From the NCBI GenBank assembly GCA_937902315.1, contig CALGUG010000014.1, positions 75,183-139,182 on the forward strand: a DNA stretch of 64,000 nucleotides, in the 5' to 3' direction. Positions within the stretch are counted from its first letter, which is position 1; every line of letters begins with the position of its first letter. The position numbers and the translations under genes were made by a program. This document shows, one piece after another, positions 51,991 to 60,100 of this stretch. A model generated the notes under the pieces. It ran no database searches, had not been told where the DNA came from, and was given only the letters and a program-made list of their open reading frames with translations. The DNA is from an uncultured Chloroflexales bacterium. Lineage in GTDB: Bacteria; Chloroflexota; Chloroflexia; Chloroflexales; Chloroflexaceae.

Positions 51991-53124
51991 ATGCATCCGC
52001 TTACCCGCCTTTGGCTCTTACTGCTCGTATTCTGTGTGTGTGGCTCTGGCCTCAGCGTCGCGCCCGTTCAGGCTGCTTCCCAAAGCGAATTGGCGGCTGC
52101 CTTCGAACAAGCCCTGCACGAGGGACGCGCAGCGATCGGCGCGCCCGGAGCGACGGCTTTTGTGCTTGTGCCGGGCGTCGAAGCTTGGAGCGGCGCCTCT
52201 GGTTTGGCCGAGATCGGCGAAGGCAGGCCCATGCAGGCCGACGATCAGCTACGCATCGCTAGCGTTAGCAAGCTGTTTGTGGCAACGGTGGCGCTGCAGT
52301 TGGTGCAAGAGGGCTGGCTGCGCCTCGATCAGACTGTCGAAGAGTGGCTGCCGGGTCTGCTGCCCGACGGCTCCCGCATCACGGTGCAGATGCTGCTGCA
52401 GCACCGCAGCGGCCTGCCCGATTACCTCACCAACGGCATGGTCGAGCAGGCCCGACGCTCGCCCGAGCGCGTTTGGTCGCCCCAAGAGCTGGTGCAGCAG
52501 GTGGCGCAGCGCAGGCGTCTGTTTGCGCCCGGCCAGGGCTGGTCGTACAGCAATACCAACTACATTCTGCTCGGTATGATCATCGAGCGGGTAACTTCGC
52601 ATTCGCTGGAACATGAGCTTCAGACGCGTATTATTGAACATTTGCAGCTGAGCCGCACCCAGCTCGCTCCAGCGAGCGCCGAGGTCGGCTCCTTAGCGCA
52701 CGGCTATGTGCGCGGCCAAGACTACAGCGCGCTGAATATGTCGCTCGCTTGGGCGGCGGGAGGCATCAACTCCAGCGCGGCCGATCTAGGGCGCTTTTCG
52801 CAGGCGCTCTTTTGGGGCGAACTGCTCGATCAGGAACACTTGGGTCTGATGCAGCAGTTTGTCTCGACCGGCGGTTGGGGCAGCCCCGATCTGGCCTACG
52901 GCCTGGGCCTGATGCGTCGAACTTTACCAGCCAACAACCTCAGCCCTCAGGCCCGCCTCGCGCTCGGGCATACGGGTGCGCTGAGCGGCTATCGCAGCTC
53001 GTTCTGGTATCTGCCCGAATCGGGCATTACGATTGTAGTGCTGGTCAATCGCTTTGAAGCGGAGCCGAATCGGATCGTCACGAAGCTGCTGGAGGCGCTG
53101 GCTGCCCACGGCCTCCTCCACTAA
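51991..53124 (+). CDS. Secreted serine hydrolase (class C beta-lactamase/DD-carboxypeptidase fold)
   Basis: 377 residues with signal peptide (about 1-29). The active-site motif S-V-S-K (S91, K94), the tyrosine motif YSN (Y186-N188) and HTG near residue 329 make up the complete serine beta-lactamase/peptidase set. It could be a D,D-carboxypeptidase, esterase or D-aminopeptidase. The ATG at 51991 follows AAGGAG with an 11-base gap. The stop codon lies at the left end of a family B repeat. Confidence 0.88.
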   Translation: MHPLTRLWLLLLVFCVCGSGLSVAPVQAASQSELAAAFEQALHEGRAAIGAPGATAFVLVPGVEAWSGASGLAEIGEGRPMQADDQLRIASVSKLFVATVALQLVQEGWLRLDQTVEEWLPGLLPDGSRITVQMLLQHRSGLPDYLTNGMVEQARRSPERVWSPQELVQQVAQRRRLFAPGQGWSYSNTNYILLGMIIERVTSHSLEHELQTRIIEHLQLSRTQLAPASAEVGSLAHGYVRGQDYSALNMSLAWAAGGINSSAADLGRFSQALFWGELLDQEHLGLMQQFVSTGGWGSPDLAYGLGLMRRTLPANNLSPQARLALGHTGALSGYRSSFWYLPESGITIVVLVNRFEAEPNRIVTKLLEALAAHGLLH

Positions 53125-53295
53125 CCCAAGCCGCCTGCTGGCGGTAAGCTTTCTGCCTTCCATTCGGTTCTCTCCGCGTTCGCCTTCGGCTACCAACATC
53201 CCGCCCAACAAACGGGGCGTCTCTCTGTGCTGCGAGGCCGCCCTCACGATACAAAAACGAATAAAGCTGAGGGGATCATCTAAGCGGATGCATAA
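53123..53295 (-). repeat. Family B element abutting the hydrolase stop codon
   Basis: Reverse orientation with core variant at 53175-53192. The left end (ACCCAAGCCG) overlaps the stop codon; the right end is CGGATGCATAA near 53285. About 173 bp. Confidence 0.8.
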
Positions 53296-53335
53296 CAAAA
53301 ACGGCCATTCCCACCACACTTTGGGGGAATGGCCG
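53295..53335 (-). terminator. Intrinsic terminator of the zinc-ribbon gene
   Basis: 11-bp perfect stem CGGCCATTCCC (53302-53312 with 53325-53335), followed on the minus strand by TTTTTGTTATG, 10 bases past the stop codon. Confidence 0.9.
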
Positions 53336-53344
53336 CTTGTGCAA

Positions 53345-53869
53345 TTAACCGACGCGGTTGCCGCAGTTCGGGCAGAAGAGCGCTGTTTGCGGCATCTGGA
53401 AGCTACAGTTGGGGCAGGTCTTCTCGATGCCGACCGCTGGGCTTGCCGGGCTGGCCGGAGTAACCGGACTGGGCGGAGGTGTATAGCTAGCCGGCGGGGT
53501 ATAGCTCGGAGCGCTGTTTTCGGTCTGAATCGGCACCGACTGAGGGCCGGGCTGCGGTTTAGCTGCCGGAGTAGACTCGACAAAGACCTCGTTTTGGGCT
53601 GTCTTCAGCTCTTCCTCTTTCTGCACCATCAGGTTTTTCAGCTGTTCCAGTTCGCTCGAGAGCGCTGCGATGCTGGCGGCCCCGATCTGGCCGGCGCGAT
53701 AGAGCTCGTAGGCGCGCTCGCCGATCTCTTTCAGTTTATTTTCGTGATCTTTTTTGATCTCATTCAATTCGCCCTGAATGCGTGTGGTGCGCTGAAATTT
53801 TTCAGCCTCAAACTTGGCGCGGTCGACACCTTGGCTGATACTGCGTGTAATATTATCAAAAAAACTCAT
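53345..53869 (-). CDS. Coiled-coil protein with C-terminal zinc ribbon
   Basis: 174 residues. A helical N-terminal half (ISQGVDRAKFEAEKFQRTTR ... LKNLMVQKEEELKTAQNEV) is followed by a proline-rich linker (SYTPPASYTPPPSP) and a C-terminal zinc ribbon CPNCSFQMPQTALFCPNCGN. The opening MSFFDNITRSISQGVDRAK resembles small cytoplasmic proteins annotated as zinc-ribbon domain proteins. The ATG at 53869 has GGGAGG upstream. Role unknown. Confidence 0.85.
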   Translation of the reverse strand: MSFFDNITRSISQGVDRAKFEAEKFQRTTRIQGELNEIKKDHENKLKEIGERAYELYRAGQIGAASIAALSSELEQLKNLMVQKEEELKTAQNEVFVESTPAAKPQPGPQSVPIQTENSAPSYTPPASYTPPPSPVTPASPASPAVGIEKTCPNCSFQMPQTALFCPNCGNRVG

Positions 53870-54030
53870 TTCATACCTCCCGGAAGGAAACCTCTCGGAT
53901 CCTAGCAAACATTTCTGCTACACTATGGTACGAACAAAAAGGCTTTTAGGGTGCATAATTCCATTGTATCATGGCCAAATAGAGCGAACAGACCTTTAAG
54001 AAGCCTGGTTTGCTAGAAGAAGGAGCGATT

Positions 54031-54468
54031 ATGGGTTCGTGGGGCGAACTAGATGCGGACTATCCGGCTGGGAGCCTAACCCCAGCCACGGCCTTGATCT
54101 TGGCTTTGGCCTATCTGCGCAAGGAGAGCACGGTCTATGCCGCCGACGGGCGCAGCCCAGCCGCTTGGCTGCCGGTTCAGCGCCTCGATGGTGTTTCGCC
54201 CGCGCAGCTTGAGCGCGCCGAAGGGCTGCTGACCAGCCTCACTTTTGAAGAGTTTCTGGAGCGCGCTGCGGCCCTGCTCTGGCCGCGCCAACGCCAAGCG
54301 CTGCTGCTAATGCTCTGCAACCATGTCTTGGTCGAAGGCGGTCGCCGCCCCGAGCAACACCCAGTGATCCAAGCCCTCTTGGGCGCCTTTGAGCTTGATC
54401 GAGCTTGGTTAGAGCAGCATTTGCTCAGTTTGCGTCTGCTCAACGATTATGCCGCCTTCCCGCAATAG
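54031..54468 (+). CDS. TerB-like helical protein
   Basis: 145 residues, all helical by composition. LLLMLCNHVLVEGGRRPEQH near residue 95 and ALAYLRKESTVYAADGRSPA near residue 27 recall the paired acidic helices of TerB-like proteins, but the usual Asp/Glu metal residues are only partly kept, so this is tentative. The ATG at 54031 has GGAG six bases before it. The function is unknown. Confidence 0.65.
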   Translation: MGSWGELDADYPAGSLTPATALILALAYLRKESTVYAADGRSPAAWLPVQRLDGVSPAQLERAEGLLTSLTFEEFLERAAALLWPRQRQALLLMLCNHVLVEGGRRPEQHPVIQALLGAFELDRAWLEQHLLSLRLLNDYAAFPQ

Positions 54469-54529
54469 CAAGCTATGCACTTGCAGCGCCCAATCGCCGA
54501 CCTCGAGCATCTACGGCCACGATCGCCCG

Positions 54530-54695
54530 TTATAGCCCAAAGCGTTCGAGATGGAACGGGCGTTGGCTGCCCTAGCCCCCATTCGCTGCTTGGCGCGTCC
54601 GCCTACGGCTACCAACAGTTCATCCATCAACAGAAGGGGCCAGCTTTCTGTTACGAAGCATTATCTGCCGTGAGGAGAGCTTGTTCGCATGCCAA
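54530..54695 (-). repeat. Family B interspersed element
   Basis: Reverse orientation, core at 54594-54611, with GCCCCCATTCGCTG on the left and CAACAGTTCATCCATCAACAG on the right. Terminal repeats degraded. Confidence 0.75.
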
Positions 54696-54733
54696 TGCCA
54701 AAACGAGACCCTTCTAGAGCGATAAACGCGTGC

Positions 54734-55249
54734 TTAGCTCTCGGGCTGAGGATCATCGCCAAGCCATTTGTAGTATTGCACGATCGTCAAGGAGCGATCG
54801 AAGCCTGCCTTCTCGTAGGCGGCGCGCGCGGGTGCATGGCCCGGATCGCCTCCGGTGCTGACGAAGGCCAGCTGCATGCCCTCTTTGCGGAAGATCTCGA
54901 GCGCCGCGCTATTCAGCCGCAGCGAAAGCCCGAGCCGTTGGTAGTTAGGATCGACCGCCAGCAGTTGGATCTCACCTGTGCGCGTCTCGCGTTTCAGCTC
55001 GTAGAGCAGAAAACCGCCCACCACCCCATCGACTTCGCCGACCAGACCGCTGTATAGTTCGCTGTTGCGGCACATGCTTTCGACCACATTGGCTTGGTGG
55101 CTACGCCATTCGGGGAAGATATGGCGATAGATCGCCTCGCCGAGCACATTCTTGAATGACTGGTAGACCGGCTCCCAAGCGCGCAACGAGAGCGCGACGA
55201 TGGCTTCGATGTCGCCTTGTTGCATGGGACGAACGGAGATATGCCTCAT
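54734..55249 (-). CDS. GNAT-family N-acetyltransferase
   Basis: 171 residues. Motif A is IQLLAVDPNYQRLGLSLRLN near residue 97; the rest (VSTGGDPGHAPARAAYEKAGF) fits GNATs. The opening HISVRPMQQGDIEAIVALSL is the usual first strand and helix. AAAGGGC precedes the ATG at 55249. Substrate unknown. Confidence 0.87.
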   Translation of the reverse strand: MRHISVRPMQQGDIEAIVALSLRAWEPVYQSFKNVLGEAIYRHIFPEWRSHQANVVESMCRNSELYSGLVGEVDGVVGGFLLYELKRETRTGEIQLLAVDPNYQRLGLSLRLNSAALEIFRKEGMQLAFVSTGGDPGHAPARAAYEKAGFDRSLTIVQYYKWLGDDPQPES

Positions 55250-55285
55250 AGAAATGCCCTTTCTGCTAAAGAGGATCGGCTTATC

Positions 55286-55330
55286 ATACCAAATCCGCTA
55301 GATCTTTCATTTGGCCATGTGCGCCTGACC
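55286..55330 (+). repeat. Family A left end fragment
   Basis: Perfect left terminal repeat ATACCAAATCCG (55286-55297), then CATTTGGCCATG resembling the family A core. The remainder is not recognisable. Confidence 0.55.
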
Positions 55331-55470
55331 GCCTATCTGTTAGCCCCAGAGTGTATCCCCACTGAGTTGGAGGTCATTGCGGGTTTCGCGCCAGAATGCG
55401 CGCTGATCGAAGGAGTATGAGCCAAGCTCCCAGCAATCGCTACTTCGGCAGAACGGATGCAGAAAGAGGT
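55331..55470. other. Gene-free stretch
   Basis: Between two repeat fragments; no start with ribosome site and no recognisable product. Confidence 0.4.
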
Positions 55471-55615
55471 TTTGCAGTGGTGAGTGTTTGGCGATGAGGG
55501 GTGGGGCGCTGAGGACGAGAAAGCCTCGCTTGTTGGGCGGGATGTTGGTAGCCGGAGGCGGACGCGCTAAGGACCGCATGGGGGCTAGCCGCCTCTCCGC
55601 CTGCTGAAAAGCAAT
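55471..55615 (+). repeat. Family B interspersed element
   Basis: Core variant TAGCCGGAGGCGGACGCG at 55549-55566, with CTTGTTGGGCGGGATGTTGG before it and GCTAGCCGCCTCTCCGCC after it. Ends unclear. Confidence 0.8.
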
Positions 55616-55714
55616 GGCCCGCAGAGGAAAATGCGGGAAGCGGAGGTTGTGGCAAACAGTAGGCAAAACAGTGTGCCTCTTGAGCCTTCAAACTCAAGAG
55701 GCGCGCTGGAACTT

Positions 55715-58700
55715 TTAGTTGCGGATGAAGGGAAGGAGAACGCTGTGGCTGCTGCTGGGCTGTTCAGGAATGAAGGGCAAGCCCGTTCCTCCGGCGCTCG
55801 TGTCGCCGCTGCCGGGTTGCGGCGTGTTGCGGGTGAGATTGCCCGCCCCATCTTGGGCCTCGACGATCACCTCGGGCAGCTCGCCGGAAGCAGAGATGGG
55901 CAGCTCGACCTCGTAGAAGCCCGCATCGGTGCGCTGCATGGGCACGCTCTTCCACTCACCATTTTCTTGGTAGAGCGCGTTCACTTGGCTGATGCCCGTA
56001 TTGCCAGAGTTGGAGTCATCGGCCACAGCAGTTACTTTTAAGAGCTTCAGGCCGGTCAGACCTTTGACAAGGTTGGATACACTGGCGACCAGCGGCGAGA
56101 GCAGATCGTTGCTCAAGCTGGGTGGGGCGCTTTCCTCTGCGATGTAGCTGACTTCGAAGACGAGTTGATCGTAGCGGCGCAATTTGCCCTGCACCTGATC
56201 GCCGAACTGTTGGTATTGCACCGGATTGATCTGCAGCAGATCGCGCCAGGTTTCGACGTTGTTGATCTTGCCGTCGCGCAGGCGAATGGTCGAGTAGAAG
56301 AGATCGGGCTCCCACGTTCCATCGCCCTCGAAGCCGATCTCAGGCTGAGCTGTATTGAGGGTGTCGCTTACGATCACGGCGATATGGGGCTCGAAGCTAT
56401 GTTCGTGCGAGCTGGCCCTGACCAGACGAACCTGCTGTACGCGCGGCTGTTTGCTCAGGTCGTGGAAGGCGCTGAGCGACAGATCGTAGGTGACGAGCGG
56501 CAACACCGGACGTCCGGGATTGACCTGATCGCTGCTGTGGATCGTTTTAATGCCCGGGCTGAACGAGTCTTCGACTTGCGATGTGCTGCGCGTGAGTTTG
56601 CCGCTGCTCAGAGGGACCTCGTCAAAGCTATTGGTGAAGGTGATCAGGCGCGTGAAGCCTTGGCTGAGCTGGCTGGGCGCGATCAGATTGCTGATGTTGA
56701 GCAGCGTCTCTTGCAGGAAGGGCACGCTCGAACCCGGCACCTTGACCCGAATGTTGGGCAGGCCGTAGAGCGTCCATTCTAGCATGGCCTTTTCGGCGTA
56801 GACATTCAAACCGCCCGGGCCGCTGCTGGCGACAAAGCGCTGTTTGGCGCGCTGCAGGGCTTCGCCGACGCTCACGCCGGGCGAGTTGCTCTGTTGGTTG
56901 CAGCCATCTTGGGTGCAGCGGGTCAGCTCCTCTAAGAAGAGCACCGACAAACGCTCGCTGTAGGCGATCAGCTCGCTATCGCCGTAGCCATAGCCGGTAT
57001 TGCCGATCCAGATGCCGTGGTTTTGCAAAATGCCCTCGGCAAAGTCAGCGGCATATTTGTTTTCCACTCCGGCCGCCAGCTCGCTTGGCAACACGTTTAA
57101 ACCGCTATGGCAGCCGATCGAGAAGTTGAGAGTGTTGGCGTAGTAACCGCTGACTGGCAACAGTGGCGATAAAATGCCCAGAATCGGCAGGCTCGGGCGG
57201 CGCGAGGTAAATTCCTCGGCCAGCAGCCCTTCGTCGTTATTGGCGGCGGGGATGGCGCGCCAATGTTGGAAGTGACCGTTGATGGCGTTGATGCTCTGGC
57301 CTTTGCTCAGCAGATTGAGGTACGAGCCTTTGGGCAATTGCAGCAGACCTTGGCCCCAATGACTCTTGAGCTCGCTGCTTTGCCACGAATCGTTGACCAA
57401 GCTCGTGATCTTCGGCTTGCCAGTCAGCAGCGTGCCAAGGTTAGGATCTTGCGTGCTAGCCTGCACCAAGGTGTTGATCAAGGCGTCGGCTTGGTCGGTC
57501 AGGAAGTCGTAGCCGCTAACGAAGGCCCCGTTTTGGCCGTTAGCAAGATAGATCGTTGTGTCGGCCAAGACGTAGTTAGTTACAAGGCTCTGAATATCGC
57601 TGGGATGCTCGACCAAGCGGCCGACCGGGAATTCCGGCACATACAGCTCGCGCCCGCGCCATTCGATCGGCTTGGCGTCGGCGTAGGGGTTATCGCTGCG
57701 GATCATGCGGTAGAACATCGAGCCGTAGAGCGGCGTATCTGTTTTGATTAGCCCGGTCGCGAGGTAGTCGGCCTCGTTGGCGATCTCGGTCTCGTCAGGG
57801 ATGCGGAAGAAAGGGATAACATTGTCGCCGCCCACCAAAACGATACCTTCGGGTCGACACGTGCTCTGGTTCAGTGCGCTCAAAATCACCGAGCGGATCG
57901 CTTGGGCAACCCAGTTGGCGTAGAGCGGGTTGCCACGATTCTCGGCTGCGTCCCACTTGTTGTAGAGTGTCGTGTTAAAGTTCGTTCCAAGCGTGGTGTC
58001 CTTGGAAAGATCGAGGATAACCGATGTGCTGCCTAGGTTGTTCAGCTTCAAGGCAGAGATCATGCCGTTGGTGCTGGTTGCGCCATAGATAGCGCTCATA
58101 CGCGCTGAATTGACCACAAAGATCTGCTTGTGGTTGGCGAGGCACTTCCACGAGCTAGCTACGTTCGGCAGTTGAGCTGCTTCGGAGACAGCTTTAAGCG
58201 AACCGAGTTCGACTTCAACATCGAGGCGATAGCTTTGGTTAGGTTGAACATCGCCGTTGGCAGAATAGACGAGGATATAGTAATCGCCCTCTTTCCAGAC
58301 AAAGCGCTCGATCGATTCGGGTGTGGTGCCTAGGTTGGTGCTGATCGAGTTGAGGCGGCCGATCGAGTTTAAGCGTCCGATCGAGTTTAAGCGGCCGATC
58401 GAGTTTAAGCGCCCAATCGAGTTCAAACGGCCGATCGAGTTTAAGCGACCGAGATCGGTGATACCATCGACGTTTTCGTCAGGATTGATGCTAGCGGGTT
58501 TGAGATCAGAGAAGAGCGCGAGATCGTAGTCGGCGGGTAACTGGCTCAGATCGATGCGAATCGTCGAGCCAGGCTTAGCGACTCGAAAACGATACCAGTC
58601 GGCCTCGTTAGCGTGTTCGAGCTTGCCCGATCGACAGACGGCCTGACTCAGCTCGCCCAAATCGTTGGCAGACTGAAAGGTGTCGTTCGATTCGATCTCG

Positions 58701-58858
58701 GCGTTAGGACACACTGTAGCATTTTGAGCTTGTGAGCGCAGTGTCGTCTGAGACAGCGGGGCAGCGTGACTCGAGCTAGGGAAGCTAGCTGATACCAGTA
58801 ACACAACGATCCACATAATTAGAGCTGTTTGACGATGAAGACGATGTTGATCTCTCAT
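55715..58858 (-). CDS. Secreted gingipain-like (peptidase C25 fold) protease with PPC domain
   Basis: 1047 residues. Signal peptide to about residue 32; a pre-peptidase C-terminal-like beta-sandwich (about 46-216, with ADWYRFRVAKPGSTIRI) interrupted by six GRLNSI hexapeptide repeats (137-172); a C25-like domain (about 240-720) with probable catalytic H529 in INGHFQHW and C583 in SIGCHSGLN; then a C-terminal region of beta strands (about 720-1047) ending in a polar tail. The position of the PPC domain at the N-terminus is unusual. No clear ribosome site at 58858. It is flanked by repeats and is probably a single-gene unit. Confidence 0.83.
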   Translation of the reverse strand: MRDQHRLHRQTALIMWIVVLLVSASFPSSSHAAPLSQTTLRSQAQNATVCPNAEIESNDTFQSANDLGELSQAVCRSGKLEHANEADWYRFRVAKPGSTIRIDLSQLPADYDLALFSDLKPASINPDENVDGITDLGRLNSIGRLNSIGRLNSIGRLNSIGRLNSIGRLNSISTNLGTTPESIERFVWKEGDYYILVYSANGDVQPNQSYRLDVEVELGSLKAVSEAAQLPNVASSWKCLANHKQIFVVNSARMSAIYGATSTNGMISALKLNNLGSTSVILDLSKDTTLGTNFNTTLYNKWDAAENRGNPLYANWVAQAIRSVILSALNQSTCRPEGIVLVGGDNVIPFFRIPDETEIANEADYLATGLIKTDTPLYGSMFYRMIRSDNPYADAKPIEWRGRELYVPEFPVGRLVEHPSDIQSLVTNYVLADTTIYLANGQNGAFVSGYDFLTDQADALINTLVQASTQDPNLGTLLTGKPKITSLVNDSWQSSELKSHWGQGLLQLPKGSYLNLLSKGQSINAINGHFQHWRAIPAANNDEGLLAEEFTSRRPSLPILGILSPLLPVSGYYANTLNFSIGCHSGLNVLPSELAAGVENKYAADFAEGILQNHGIWIGNTGYGYGDSELIAYSERLSVLFLEELTRCTQDGCNQQSNSPGVSVGEALQRAKQRFVASSGPGGLNVYAEKAMLEWTLYGLPNIRVKVPGSSVPFLQETLLNISNLIAPSQLSQGFTRLITFTNSFDEVPLSSGKLTRSTSQVEDSFSPGIKTIHSSDQVNPGRPVLPLVTYDLSLSAFHDLSKQPRVQQVRLVRASSHEHSFEPHIAVIVSDTLNTAQPEIGFEGDGTWEPDLFYSTIRLRDGKINNVETWRDLLQINPVQYQQFGDQVQGKLRRYDQLVFEVSYIAEESAPPSLSNDLLSPLVASVSNLVKGLTGLKLLKVTAVADDSNSGNTGISQVNALYQENGEWKSVPMQRTDAGFYEVELPISASGELPEVIVEAQDGAGNLTRNTPQPGSGDTSAGGTGLPFIPEQPSSSHSVLLPFIRN
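58343..58450 (-). repeat. 18-bp tandem repeat coding GRLNSI
   Basis: Six contiguous 18-bp units with consensus GATCGAGTTTAAGCGGCC (plus strand). The inner units are nearly identical at the DNA level, the outer ones drift, and the peptide stays GRLNSI throughout. Confidence 0.95.
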
Positions 58859-59642
58859 AATGCTGTTCTGCCTTAGGCTTAAAATACTGATAAATGTTAG
58901 GGTAATTACTTGATACGAAAACTTCTCAAGGCATAGTTGTGGATTACGACGTTAGTGTAAGTTATTCGCTCCAAGAGACCCTTTTTTTGATCGGCCGTTA
59001 CCCTCTCTTTCTCTTTTCTATACACCGTTGAGTATAAAGTTCAGAAACGTCACTCTGAAAATTATAATAAATTTAAATTAACAATAAATTATTACTTAGT
59101 CTGTCACTCATCAACGGTGAGAGGGGAATGGTGAAACTAGAGTAAGCACAAGCTATGCCAGGTTTGAGTCTTCCCATAGGTGTAGCGCTGCGCTTGTAAG
59201 CTGCACTGTAGTAGCTTGTACGATTACTCTTTTTTCCCCTCCGAAGCAGATAAATAGCGATTTGGGTGAAATCATCCACTAGCTCATAACGAGTCTTTAA
59301 TCTCAGTGTTGCATAGCCCCTATGGTTAAAAAAATGTTATGCAACTTGTTCTACGCCCGCGCGAAGGCTCCGACCGAAGCCTACACACGGCTGGCCGAAG
59401 CGCTTTAGAGCTTCGCTATGCTGAAATGCGCCTCTTAGAGCATCTCTATGAAGTTGGTCTGCTTGTTCAGCGGCTGATCGTTAATCGAGCAGGGGAGCAG
59501 GTGAGCCAATTGAGCGATGACACGTTCGTCACCGCATGCTTGAAGCGGATCTTCAGGTCTTTCAGTCTGAGGAATAGGTCAGTCTAGAGAGCGCTCTGGC
59601 TTGCGTTCGCGCTGCTTCAAGCCGAGAGCGCTTCCGATAACA
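58859..59642. other. Gene-poor stretch
   Basis: AT-rich DNA (58860-59100) and then mixed sequence with no gene I can support. Candidate open frames are 59073-59279 (minus), with odd composition, and 59339-59587 (plus, 82 codons), whose middle (ELRYAEMRLLEHLYEVGLLV) looks somewhat protein-like and may be a gene remnant; it lacks a ribosome site. Confidence 0.4.
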
Positions 59643-59861
59643 GATTCGCTTGTGCACTTCAGGTACTGTATTCGTTGGCAGAGAGCTCTCAACCTTCCAT
59701 TCGGCTTCTAGCGTGTCCGCCTCCGGCTATCAACAGCTTGCTCACTACATTCGGCTACTCGTCTGCCTGCGCCCAAGCGCTGCCTCAAAAGCCAAGCGTG
59801 CGGAATGTGCTATCAAACCTGTCGAAGCTCAAAACACAACCTGTTCAACCGGATTTCGTAT
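59643..59861 (-). repeat. Family B interspersed element, expanded copy
   Basis: Core variant in reverse orientation at 59712-59729. Left end AGATTCGCTTG near 59643 and right end CGGATTTCGTAT (59850-59861). About 219 bp, so longer than other copies on its right side. Confidence 0.7.
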
Positions 59862-59864
59862 GCG

Positions 59865-60086
59865 CTAACTTTCGTCGCGCGGCCACCAATCGCGCGGCGC
59901 GCCCTCGTCGCACTTGACGCAGTTAAGCGCTAAGCCGAGCTTGCTGGCGCGCCCTTCTGCGCTTTGGGTCCAAGGGCGGTCGCTGAGCGGCGGATTATGG
60001 CGAACATGCTGGTTGTGGCCGCAGGCCAGTTCGGCGACCCAATGCCCTTCGTGGTCTTGATGGAATCCGACGATCACTTGTTGCAT
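59865..60086 (-). CDS. DUF3565 family protein
   Basis: 73 residues beginning MQQVIVGFHQDHEGHWVAEL and continuing ACGHNQHVRHNPPLSDRPW, the DUF3565 signature, with Cys/His residues (CGHNQH, CVKCDEG) suggesting a metal site. It starts 14 bases after the stop of the large oxidoreductase-like gene and is presumably co-transcribed with it. The reading frame stays open upstream into that gene, with protein-like sequence. Function unknown. Confidence 0.85.
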   Translation of the reverse strand: MQQVIVGFHQDHEGHWVAELACGHNQHVRHNPPLSDRPWTQSAEGRASKLGLALNCVKCDEGAPRDWWPRDES

Positions 60087-60100
60087 AAGCTTGCTCGTTT

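Noticed and set aside
59339..59587. 82-codon plus-strand open frame
   Set aside because: Only its middle looks protein-like; no ribosome site or family resemblance, so it is noted only as a possible gene remnant.
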